A model generated the notes under the pieces. That model searched no databases. It worked only from the letters and a program-made list of their open reading frames with translations, and had not been told where the DNA came from. This document shows positions 26,301 to 33,090 of a stretch of 64,000 bases of DNA, piece after piece (within the stretch, counting starts at the first letter, position 1; the number at the start of each line of letters is the position of its first letter). The DNA comes from Paraplanobispora takensis (GTDB lineage Bacteria > Actinomycetota > Actinomycetes > Streptosporangiales > Streptosporangiaceae): NCBI RefSeq assembly GCF_016863195.1, contig NZ_BOOK01000001.1, positions 186,001 to 250,000 of the forward strand. The letters run 5' to 3'. The translations under genes and the position numbers were made by a program.

Positions 26301-26420
26301 CAGGCCTTGCAAGCGTATCCGGAGGAGATGTACGACGCCCGGATCGTGGCCTCCCACCTGGACTGCCCGGACCTGGAGAAGAGCCGCTGCCCGCGTTGTG
26401 AATCGCTGCCCGCGTTGTGA
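23322..26420 (+). CDS. SARP-family transcriptional activator with NB-ARC and TPR domains
   Basis: A 1032-residue large SARP. Residues about 8-95 are the OmpR-like DNA-binding domain (LGGSRSDKVLAGLLL), about 100-245 the BTAD domain (GRRILAEELGVDPGPQLRY), then an NB-ARC ATPase with the P-loop GIDGMGGVGKTTFAVHL near residue 320, and TPR repeats to the C-terminus (ELLEQAIEISRNLGDKAGEG and related units). Such proteins bind direct repeats and activate biosynthetic clusters. It diverges from the sdp operon and is the only pathway-type activator in the island, so it may control any of the three peptide loci. Confidence 0.92.
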   Translation: MSRPGEVDDRGAVFRILGPLEVEWSGRLLHLGGSRSDKVLAGLLLNANAMVPFDRLVDLLWEVPPQSARQQIHNVMGSLRRALSPLGGAIEIKTVDVGYRMTVPETWVDLYRFRAAIRGAEQAEASGVPGEAVRLMREALGWWRGPALAGLQSRPLMNIAARLQEDRLAVVERLMALRLELGEAGSLVSELMELVAEHPLRESLRATFMAALYRSGRQADALSAYDNGRRILAEELGVDPGPQLRYIHAQILSGTLDADYAAGRETALHPPAEQPGPANYLPHDIGDFTGRAAEIDEVLRQVRGRPPGALVISGIDGMGGVGKTTFAVHLAHELAREYPDGQYFVDLRGFSAGMEPLAPAHALELLLRDGGVPPELVPPDLEGRSAMWRARTAGQRAMLLLDNAADIAQVRPLLPGSAGMLVIITSRRRLTVLDGSLSLSLDLMPLDEAVNLFTSIVGADRAEAEPEAVHEAVRLCGQLPLAIRIAAARLRDRKGWTVAHLVERLRDQQHRMKFLVAGDRSVMRALVVSYRYLNEAQRRMFRLLSLHPGNDFDAYAAAALAGCGLEEAERDLEVLFENHLLLQRVPGRYEFHDLVRDCSGELLDQFEDDAGKQDAIHRVLDYYLYSASLWCRPIAAAPYTFELEVAHLPMQVKECRADTDALRVLDVEHRNLVRAAQYAGQHGWITHTWQFACVLRPYFSHTNYGGAALELYTSALQAARRQQDLPGEAACLAGLASVHRARGANAKGRELLEQAIEISRNLGDKAGEGRQLTLLGIMHANDDQFGEAVSSFSAALAISDEIGDEGAQADLANNLGVICRDLGRFDEALRYFRRTQMLDRAGDTRQTEVLTAGNIAMLLHLQGRNHEAIAQFEEILSAGRSVGNLYSEAFTLVGLCSCHRSIGELEVSLAYGRDALTLTRRSRLYDLECAALNVLGETLTAFGRHATAEDLFRQAQALADRHRATRHVARANEGLAHLCLARGDLSGARRHWEQALQAYPEEMYDARIVASHLDCPDLEKSRCPRCESLPAL

Positions 26421-26813
26421 GCCGCTGCCCACGCAGGCGGGACCAGGGCGGGCTGAGCAGGGGAAAGACAAAACGCCCGGGCGGAAACCACCCGAGCGTC
26501 AGCTCGATCTCGCATGACTACGCGATCCCATGAATGATCATGGTGTCCGAGGATGGACACGCTCGATATGTACATGTCGTTCACCGTGTCGGCTCGGCTC
26601 GTCCTCCCGGTCCTGGGGATGACGCCCGACGGGATCGGCCGACCGTGCCTGGGGAATCCGGTCGCATGCAAATCATACGTTCGAGATCAGAACCCCATCC
26701 GACATCACGCTGGCAGCGACACCATCCCTGGTTTGAGGCGATAGGGGCACGGTTCCCGGAGGAGTCGGTCGCTATGGTCACTCAGAGACGGGAGGGTGCG
26801 GGGGCCGATCCGG
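26421..26813. other. Intergenic region after the SARP gene, with a hairpin
   Basis: A hairpin at 26473-26499 (ACGCCCGGGCGG-AAA-CCACCCGAGCGT, imperfect at one or two pairs) is a likely terminator for the SARP gene. The rest, to 26813, shows only non-coding open frames and somewhat lower GC. Confidence 0.45.
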
Positions 26814-27071
26814 TCATTCGTAGTGGGTGCGGCAGGCGATGATCTGGACGGTGTCGGCTTCGATGGCATAGACGATGCGGTGTTCGGTGGTGATTCGGCG
26901 TGACCAGAAGCCCGACAGGTTCTGTCGGAGAGGCTCGGGTTTGCCGATGCCTTCGTAACCGTTGCGGCAGATGTCTTCAATCAGCCGGTTCAGTCGTTTG
27001 AGGGTCACGCGGTCGTTCTGCTGCCACCAGAGATAGTCATCCCAGGCTTCCGGTGTGAAGAGGATCTTCAC
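26814..27071 (-). CDS. yoeB: YoeB/Txe-family toxin (mRNA interferase)
   Basis: An 85-residue RelE-superfamily toxin. It shows MKILFTPEAWDDYLWW, GIGKPEPLRQNLSGFWSRR and the C-terminal HRIVYAIEAD...ACRTHY pattern, matching YoeB, including the basic and His/Tyr residues used for ribosome-dependent mRNA cleavage. The start overlaps the end of the antitoxin gene by four bases (ATGA), the usual order antitoxin then toxin. Full length, apparently functional. Confidence 0.93.
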   Translation of the reverse strand: MKILFTPEAWDDYLWWQQNDRVTLKRLNRLIEDICRNGYEGIGKPEPLRQNLSGFWSRRITTEHRIVYAIEADTVQIIACRTHYE

Positions 27072-27340
27072 TCGCCTTCCTGGCCGCCGTCATCGATGAG
27101 TTCGCGCGGCTGAGCCTGGCCGCCGCGCAGACTCTGGATGGACGCGGCGAGGTGGCGGGCGTTGGCGGGAATGCCGAGAAGGAAGGCCGTCTCCTTCAGG
27201 GACTCGTACTCGCGCAGACTGATCACGACGGCGGGTTCACGGTTGGGCCGGGTCACCACGATCTCGTCGAGATCTTCGGTGACGCGGTCCAGAGCCGCTG
27301 CCAGGTTCGAGCGGAACTCGCTCGCGGACATCGGGTGCAT
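27068..27340 (-). CDS. yefM: YefM/Phd-family antitoxin
   Basis: A 90-residue antitoxin. The N-terminal DNA-binding part reads MSASEFRSNLAAALDRV, then EIVVTRPNREPAVVISLREYESL, as in YefM; the C-terminal tail is acidic and would wrap the toxin. The ATG at 27340 has GGGGAGG just upstream; the longer frame from 27436 starts in the promoter. It would repress its own operon through the palindrome at 27364-27379. Confidence 0.92.
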   Translation of the reverse strand: MHPMSASEFRSNLAAALDRVTEDLDEIVVTRPNREPAVVISLREYESLKETAFLLGIPANARHLAASIQSLRGGQAQPRELIDDGGQEGE

Positions 27341-27363
27341 CGTACCTCCCCTCTCCTGAGAGA

Positions 27364-27379
27364 GTACGTAATCACGTAC
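27364..27379. promoter_or_regulatory. Palindromic operator of the yefM-yoeB operon
   Basis: GTACGT-AATC-ACGTAC is a perfect inverted repeat 24 bases upstream of the yefM ATG. YefM proteins bind short palindromes with TGTACA cores; GTAC cores here fit that pattern. Autorepression is inferred from the family. Confidence 0.6.
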
Positions 27380-27519
27380 ATCAATTGCAAGGCTGCCCGC
27401 GGACACGCTAAATGATCTTGAGTGGGAAGAACCCATATGGGCTGTCCCTCGTAGTGTGGAGATCGAACCGAGAGAGGTTTGGTCGTGGCAAGCGCCACAC
27501 GATGGGGAGGCGCCGGTCG

Positions 27520-28195
27520 TTATCGTTGCGTAGGCATCGAAGTCATAAAAGTGCGGGCGAGGCGGTCGATTTCGTCGTCCCTAGATGCCTCGTCGACGCG
27601 CTGATCTCGGTCGATCCGGCCGCGCTCGGCTTTCAACCGGCGCTCCTCCTCACGCAGCCTGATCTCGTACTTGCCGGTCGTCTGCCGGGTGGTGAAGTTC
27701 AGCCTCATGACATGCCGAGCTCGCGCGCAACTCCTGAGTGAGAAGACGGTCATACTCGGTCTTGCCGTTCAGCATCTTCGAGATGATCGGCATGCAATCG
27801 AGCAGGACGAAGATGATGCGCAACAACCAGTGGGCGAAGTTGACCATGCCGCTCTGGCCGGCGACCGTGCCCAGAGCCTCCCACCGGTCCAGCAGACCGA
27901 TGTCGGTGTAGGCCCGCTTCTTCTCCTCAACATGCTCGGCGATCTTCTCGCTGAGAGTCGCCGCGCGTTCCGTTTCGGCGGTGGCGTGATCGGTCGCGAG
28001 AGAGTCGAGCTCCGCCTTCAGTTTCGCCACATCCGCCCGCTGCTGAGGTATGTCATGGTTAGCGAGGAAGGTGTTCAGATCGTTCTTGCGGATCTTGCAC
28101 TCGGGACCGTTGCCCGGTACGCCCGTGGTTCGGTCCGTGTCCTCTCCATAACATTCCCGGTCGCGGAGTCCCTCCAGCGACTCACGCCGTTTTAT
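27520..28195 (-). pseudogene. DUF4407-type membrane protein, truncated and frameshifted
   Basis: Minus-strand remnant. From about 28195 one frame reads ESLEGLRDRECYGED, KIRKNDLNTFLANHD, KLKAELDSLATDHATAETER (coiled coil), then a helix LLRIIFVLLDCMPIISKMLN and EYDRLLTQEL. Near 27720 the frame shifts and continues as HVMRLNFTTRQTTGKYE and a charged helix to 27520. This pattern matches the C-terminal half of DUF4407 proteins. The N-terminal membrane half is missing, cut where the recombinase remnant begins. It is a dead gene at the island edge. Confidence 0.65.
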
Positions 28196-28204
28196 GTCCG
28201 GCAG

Positions 28205-28715
28205 AGCGGAAACCGCGCGTCAATGTCCGCGAGGACCAGATCATCGCCGAGCTGGATCCCTGGATCTGTCGGATCTTCGCTCCGGCGAACCTGCGCCAGA
28301 CCGTCCAGGCGCTCGTGGAGGCGCAGAGCGACGAGACGGACCACATCATCGTCGAGGCGGCCAAGAGGACGATCGATGACTGCGACCGGCGGATGGCCGG
28401 CTACCGCTCGGTCCTGGATGCCGGCGGAGACCCGCAGGAGGTCGGCAGGTGGATGGCCGAGACCCGAACGGAGCGCATGCGGGCCGAAGGGCGGATGCGC
28501 ACGGTCACCAGGAAACGGGAGATCACAGAGAAGGGGATCATGGAGATGATCCCGCAGTTGGAACAGGCCGCCGAGCTACTGATGAGAGCGGACCCGGCCG
28601 ACAAGAACGACCTCTACACGCAGATGGGCCTGCACCTCGTCTACGACCCCTCAGAGAGAGTTGTCGCGGTCGAGGCCAGGCCCAGCACGTACCACAGTGT
28701 GTGTCCGAGGGGGGA
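28205..28715 (+). pseudogene. Large serine recombinase, C-terminal remnant beside tRNA-Leu (inner junction)
   Basis: About 170 residues of a site-specific serine recombinase C-terminus: VREDQIIAELDPWICRIF, a coiled-coil part (RRMAGYRSVLDAGGDP, EITEKGIMEMIPQLEQA), and LHLVYDPSERVVAVEARP. The N-terminal resolvase and zinc-ribbon domains are missing. The frame ends in VCPRGD by running into the tRNA-Leu 3' end, a usual layout for integrases that target a tRNA gene. Its last 102 bases are duplicated exactly at 5716-5817. Confidence 0.8.
28701..28715. repeat. Putative attachment-site core, right copy
   Basis: GTGTCCGAGGGGGGA, overlapping the 3' end of tRNA-Leu and identical to 5803-5817. It is the right-hand partner of the direct repeat that bounds the proposed 22.9-kb island. 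Confidence 0.6.
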
Positions 28716-28786
28716 CTTGAACCCCCACGCCCCGCAAAGGGCACTAGCACCTCAAGCTAGCGCGTCTGCCATTCCGCCACCCGGAC
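28702..28786 (-). tRNA. tRNA-Leu (anticodon GAG)
   Basis: An 85-base class II tRNA on the minus strand. Acceptor arms GTCCGGG and CTCGGAC pair with one G-U; the anticodon stem CTAGC/GCTAG encloses the loop TTGAGGT, giving GAG, and the long variable arm is TGCCC-TTTGC-GGGGCG. The T-arm GGGGGTTCAAGTCCCCC is complete. No CCA is encoded. Its 3' end is the apparent integration site of the island. Confidence 0.95.
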
Positions 28787-28951
28787 GTGGTGCCTGCACG
28801 AGAGACCGTCATCCCTCGTCGGCGGACCTAGGTTAGCAAACCTTTGAGCGCACGTCATATCGGTAACCGCCGAGGTCGGGCGGGGATGCCGGACGGGTGC
28901 CCGCGGCGGCAGGATGGAGGGCGCAAGCCGTACCAAACCGAAGGAGTCGAC

Positions 28952-30259
28952 ATGACCGTGCTCAATGGTGAGGACGAGGTCGTCGAGCTGTGCCGTGATC
29001 TGATCCGGATCGACTCGACCAACGCCGGTGACAACGCGGGGCCCGGTGAGCGCGCCGCCGCCGAGTACGTCGCGGAGAAGCTGGCCGAGGTCGGGCTGGA
29101 ACCGCGCATATTGGAGTCGGACGACCGCAGGGCGAACGTGGTCGCGCGCATCGCGGGGGAGGACTCCTCGCGCGACGCCCTCCTCCTGCACGGGCATCTC
29201 GACGTGGTCCCCTTCAACGCCGACGACTGGACCCACCACCCGCTCAGCGGGGAGATCGCCGACGATTGCGTCTGGGGACGCGGCGCGGTCGACATGAAGG
29301 ACATGGACGCGATGATCCTCGCGGTCGTCCGGCAGCGCCTCAGCCAGGGCCGCCGTCCGCCGCGGGACGTCGTGCTGGCGTTCACCGCCGACGAGGAGGC
29401 CGGCGGGACGTACGGCGCGCAGTGGCTGTCGGAGAAGCACCCGGACCTGTTCGAGGGGTGCACCGAGGCGATCGGCGAGGTCGGCGGCTTCAGCGTCTCC
29501 ATCGACGAGGCGCGCAGGCTCTATCTGATCGAGACGGCGGAGAAGGGAATCGCCTGGATGCGCCTGACCGCCCACGGCCGCGCCGGCCACGGCTCCATGC
29601 TCAACAGCGAGAACGCCGTGACGGAGCTGGCCGAGGCCGTCGGCAGGATCGGGCGCTACGAGTGGCCGGTGCGGCTGACGCAGACGGTGAGGACCTTCCT
29701 GAACGAGGTCTCCGCGAACCTGGACCTGGAGTTCGACCCCGACGACGCCGAGGCCACCGTGGCCAAGCTGGGCCCGCTGGCCCGGATGATCGGCGCCACG
29801 CTCCGCAACACCGCCAACCCCACCATGCTGGCGGGCGGGTACAAGGCCAACGTCATCCCGCAGACCGCGACCGCGCATGTCGACGGCCGCTTCCTGCCGG
29901 GTCACGAGGAGGAGTTCTTCGCGACCGTCGACGAACTCCTCGGGCCCAACGTGACCAGGGAGTTCGTCTACCACGACATCGCGATCGAGACCGGTTTCGA
30001 CGGGCCGCTGGTACGGGCCATGGCCGACGCGCTCGTCGCCGAGGACCCCGGCGCGCTGGCGGTGCCGTACACCCTGTCGGGGGGCACGGACCTGAAGGCC
30101 TTCAGCCGGCTGGGCATGCGCGGATTCGGGTTCGCGCCGCTGCGGCTGCCGGCCGACTTGGACTTCTCGGGGATGTTCCATGGGGTGGACGAGCGGGTGC
30201 CGGTCGATTCGCTCCGGTTCGGGGTCCGGGTCCTTGACCGCTTCCTGGACGCCTGCTGA
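28952..30259 (+). CDS. M20-family metallopeptidase (dipeptidase/deacylase)
   Basis: A 435-residue zinc amidohydrolase of the M20/M25/M40 group. Metal-binding segments are LLHGHLDVVPFN (His and Asp), GRGAVDMKDMDAM (bridging Asp), FTADEEAGG (Glu-Glu) and, near the C-terminus, GMFHGVDERV (His). A lid domain spans the middle (HGRAGHGSMLN). It would split a dipeptide or N-acyl amino acid in the cytoplasm. The ATG has GAAGGAG upstream; the longer frame from 28844 is not supported. It is the first core-genome gene after the tRNA. Confidence 0.9.
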   Translation: MTVLNGEDEVVELCRDLIRIDSTNAGDNAGPGERAAAEYVAEKLAEVGLEPRILESDDRRANVVARIAGEDSSRDALLLHGHLDVVPFNADDWTHHPLSGEIADDCVWGRGAVDMKDMDAMILAVVRQRLSQGRRPPRDVVLAFTADEEAGGTYGAQWLSEKHPDLFEGCTEAIGEVGGFSVSIDEARRLYLIETAEKGIAWMRLTAHGRAGHGSMLNSENAVTELAEAVGRIGRYEWPVRLTQTVRTFLNEVSANLDLEFDPDDAEATVAKLGPLARMIGATLRNTANPTMLAGGYKANVIPQTATAHVDGRFLPGHEEEFFATVDELLGPNVTREFVYHDIAIETGFDGPLVRAMADALVAEDPGALAVPYTLSGGTDLKAFSRLGMRGFGFAPLRLPADLDFSGMFHGVDERVPVDSLRFGVRVLDRFLDAC

Positions 30260-30368
30260 GACGTTCTCCGGAAATCCATTGCACTGACAGGACGTGGTGC
30301 TAACGTAACTCTCCGTTGAACGTCCGGGCCGTGCCATGCGGTCCCGGCACCGAATTCCGGGAGGTCGC

Positions 30369-30992
30369 GTGGCACGCACGCCGCACAGACGGTGGAGGGC
30401 TCTCGTGCCCGCCGTCACGCGGTGTGCGCCCGCGGCCGTCCTCGGTGGCGACGTGACCTCCAGCCGGGACGACCGGACGGCGCGGTTCGCGACCGGCGTC
30501 CGGCAGGTGGTCAGGCGGGTCTTCGCGATCGGCGGCATGGTCGCCGCCGGTTGGCTGCTCGCCGTCGTCTTCGGGCTCTTCGGCACTGCTCCGGCGGTCG
30601 CGGACACCACCGCGGCAGCGGGAGCAGCCCTTTCCGACGTTCTTGCCGTCACCCCTTCCGAGCCGGCCGTCCAGGCCGGCGGTTTCCCCACGGAGAGCGG
30701 CGAACTGTCGGCGGCGGGCAACGCCGAAGCGATGGCCGGGCGAGGTGTCGACGGGCTCACCCGCCAGTCGACGCCGGATTCCCCGGCACCGTCCACCGTT
30801 GACCCCGGCGCGGGCTCCAACGGCTTCGTGCCTCAGACCGGCGGTGGATCCGGCCTTTCCGGGCCGAGTGTGGGGGATGTCGCACGGTTCGTCTATGACC
30901 CGCAGCTGAGGGCGCACTGCGTCCCGCGGGCATGCGTGCTTCCCCCTGTCGTCCGCACAGCGGCGGACGACCCTTCCATCTCACCCGACTGA
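30369..30992 (+). CDS. Putative secreted or membrane-anchored protein of unknown function
   Basis: About 207 residues. A basic N-terminus is followed by one hydrophobic helix (GGMVAAGWLLAVVFGLFGT, residues about 56-76) and a possible signal-peptidase site after AVADTT. The remainder is Ser/Gly/Pro-rich and low in complexity, ending near CVPRACVLPPVV. I chose GTG 30369, preceded by GGGAGG, over the upstream ATG 30336. No family is recognised. It lies upstream of the chaplin-like gene and could also be a surface protein. Confidence 0.6.
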   Translation: MARTPHRRWRALVPAVTRCAPAAVLGGDVTSSRDDRTARFATGVRQVVRRVFAIGGMVAAGWLLAVVFGLFGTAPAVADTTAAAGAALSDVLAVTPSEPAVQAGGFPTESGELSAAGNAEAMAGRGVDGLTRQSTPDSPAPSTVDPGAGSNGFVPQTGGGSGLSGPSVGDVARFVYDPQLRAHCVPRACVLPPVVRTAADDPSISPD

Positions 30993-31230
30993 TCCCTCCT
31001 TCTCGGCCGGTCCCGTTCCCGCTGTCGTCGGGCGGCCGGTCGGGCGGAGCGTCCCGCGGGCTGCGCGCCCATGAGGAGCCGCTCCATGCCCGGGTGATGA
31101 GCAACTCCCCATTCTCGTGACGGTCGCCGGGTGTCCGCTGCGCGCTCTCCCATCGAGATCCCGCATGCCCCCGCACGCCGCGCACGAGATGTCAGGTTCC
31201 CCCTGAAGAACTCCAAGGAGTAACTGAACC

Positions 31231-32559
31231 ATGCGTACACGGGTTAAGAGCACGGGTTCCGCGGCGCTGCTCGCGCTGGGCGTCCTGGTCCTCGGCGGCG
31301 GCACCGCCGTCGCCGACACCGACGGCGACCACTCGGCCGGCGGCGGCAACCAGCTCGATCTGCCGATCAGCCTGCCGGTCGACATCAGCGGCAACGGCCT
31401 GGCGGTCTTCGGCCAGGCGGACGCGGGCTCCAAGGGCGGCGCCTCCGCCGAGAGCGGCGGCGGCGGCATGGGCGGCCGGACCTCCGGGGCGAACAGCGTG
31501 CTCGGCGGCAACCAGGCCGACGCCCCGGTCAGCATCCCGGTCAACGTCTGCGGCAACGCGGTGGCGCTGTTCGGCAGCTCCGACGCGGGCTGCAAGGGCG
31601 GCGCGTCGACCAAGGGCGGCGGCAGCGGCGGCGGTGGCGGCCGGACCTCCGGCGAGTCCTCGGTCGGCGGCGGCAACCAGGTCGAGGCGCCGATCAAGGC
31701 TCCGGTCAACGTCTGCGGCAACGCGGTGTCGCTGTTCGGCAGCTCCGACGCGGGCTGCAAGGGCGGCGCGTCGACCAAGGGCGGCGGCAAGAGCGGCGGC
31801 GGCCGGACCTCCGGCGAGTCCTCGGTCGGCGGCGGCAACCAGGTCAACGCCCCGGTCAACGCCCCCGTCGACGTCTGCGGCAACTCGGTCTCGGTCTTCG
31901 GCGAGGCGTTCTCGGGCTGCAAGGGCGGCTCCGAATCCGGCTCCGGTGGTTACAACCACGGTTCGCACAACGGCTGGCACGGCAAGGGGAACACCACCGA
32001 CGGCCGCTACGGCGCGGCGAGCGGCAACCAGCTCACCGCCCCCGTCAGCGCCCCGATCGTCGCCTGCGGCAACGCCGTGGCCGCCCTCGGCGACGCCGCC
32101 GCGGGCTGCCTGGGCGGTTCGCACCCCGGCGGCTCCCACCCCGGGCACGGTTACGGCGGTGACTGGGGCGCCAAGTCCGGCAAGCACCACACCAGCGGGC
32201 TGATGCCCGCGCTGCCCGTCGTCCCGGCTCTGGGCGGCGCCGCGAACACCGGCGTCCTCCCGCAGCGGGCGAACGGGCCCGCCCTGCCCGTCGTCGGCGG
32301 CGTGCAGGACCTGGCTCCGATGGCCGAGCTCCCCGTCGCCCCGGGCCAGGCCCGTGACGACCACGGGGCGGCCTCCCTCTCGGCCGACGGCGTCCTGCCC
32401 CTGGACGACCTCGGCCTGATGAGCGCCGAGCAGCCCGCGTCCCTGGCCGGGATGAACTCCGGCTCGCTGCTGGCCCTGGTGCTCGGCGGGCTCGCCTCCG
32501 CCTCCGCCGCGACGTTCGCGATGGCCCGTCGTCTCCGCCTCCGTCTCAGCAGGAGCTGA
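31231..32559 (+). CDS. Long chaplin-like cell-surface protein with five repeats
   Basis: A 442-residue secreted protein. The signal peptide ends GGGTAVADT. Five chaplin-like repeats follow (near residues 38, 93, 148, 202 and 264), each of the form GNQ-x-x-APV-x-x-PV-x-V-CGN-x-V and a following Gly-Cys. Repeats 2-5 have the paired cysteines; repeat 1 has SGN in place of CGN. Gly/Ser linkers separate them. Near the C-terminus is a helix (SGSLLALVLGGLASASAA) and a basic tail RRLRLRLSRS, with no clear LPxTG. Chaplins coat aerial hyphae and spores; this would be a wall- or membrane-held long form. Repeats 2 and 3 are nearly identical in DNA. Confidence 0.8.
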   Translation: MRTRVKSTGSAALLALGVLVLGGGTAVADTDGDHSAGGGNQLDLPISLPVDISGNGLAVFGQADAGSKGGASAESGGGGMGGRTSGANSVLGGNQADAPVSIPVNVCGNAVALFGSSDAGCKGGASTKGGGSGGGGGRTSGESSVGGGNQVEAPIKAPVNVCGNAVSLFGSSDAGCKGGASTKGGGKSGGGRTSGESSVGGGNQVNAPVNAPVDVCGNSVSVFGEAFSGCKGGSESGSGGYNHGSHNGWHGKGNTTDGRYGAASGNQLTAPVSAPIVACGNAVAALGDAAAGCLGGSHPGGSHPGHGYGGDWGAKSGKHHTSGLMPALPVVPALGGAANTGVLPQRANGPALPVVGGVQDLAPMAELPVAPGQARDDHGAASLSADGVLPLDDLGLMSAEQPASLAGMNSGSLLALVLGGLASASAATFAMARRLRLRLSRS

Positions 32560-32581
32560 CCCCGCCGTCTCGGCGGAAGCC

Positions 32582-32604
32582 GCCCCCGCCGTCTCGGCGG
32601 GGGC
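32582..32604. terminator. Terminator hairpin after the chaplin-like gene
   Basis: GCCCCCGCC-GTCTC-GGCGGGGGC, a perfect 9-bp stem with a 5-base loop, 22 bases after the stop codon. Related imperfect copies of the CCGCCGTCTCGGCGG unit flank it. Confidence 0.65.
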
Positions 32605-32744
32605 CGGCCACACCATCTAGGCGGGAGTGATCCCGTCCCGGCGGAAGCCGACCCCTCCGCCACGGAGGGGATGCGCAGACGCTCTGCCCGTTCCGGGGGC
32701 GCGGCCCGGGACGGGCAGAGCCATACCCGGGGCCGTATCCGTGG

Positions 32745-32930
32745 TCACATCGTCCTGGTCGCGCGAATGACCTTGCGGCGCAACCGGACGTCCCGGCGAC
32801 CGTCGGGATACAGTCGCAGACGGTCGAGTTCCCATCCGCCGTATTCTGCGTGTTCGGTCAGTATCTGCCGGGCGACGTCACGGGAGGTGCCGCGTGGCAG
32901 ACGAAGAACCAAGTAGGAGTAGTCGAGCAC
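32745..32930 (-). CDS. DUF5703-type small protein
   Basis: About 61 residues: YSYLVLRLPRGTSRD, then EHAEYGGWELDRLRLYPDG and a basic end (VRLRRKVIRATR). This matches the small DUF5703 proteins common in actinobacteria; their role is unknown. I place the start at GTG 32930, which has CGGAG ten bases upstream; an ATG at 32972 in the same frame is an alternative. It diverges from the topA gene. Confidence 0.75.
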   Translation of the reverse strand: MLDYSYLVLRLPRGTSRDVARQILTEHAEYGGWELDRLRLYPDGRRDVRLRRKVIRATRTM

Positions 32931-33090
32931 AGCGATTAGTCTCCGAGGGGTGGGGCTGGGGGACGTCGGCACTCATTGGGCCTTATTCTGCGTCCTTGCG
33001 GCTTTCCTTGGGAGTGTCCCGGATCCAGATCGGGTAACCCTGAGGGAAAGTTAACGGGGAACCAATGCGAACAGCGAGGTAGGAAGCAGC

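Noticed and set aside
28315-28836. Recombinase ORF extended through tRNA-Leu
   Set aside because: The part beyond about 28715 is antisense tRNA sequence, not protein-coding.
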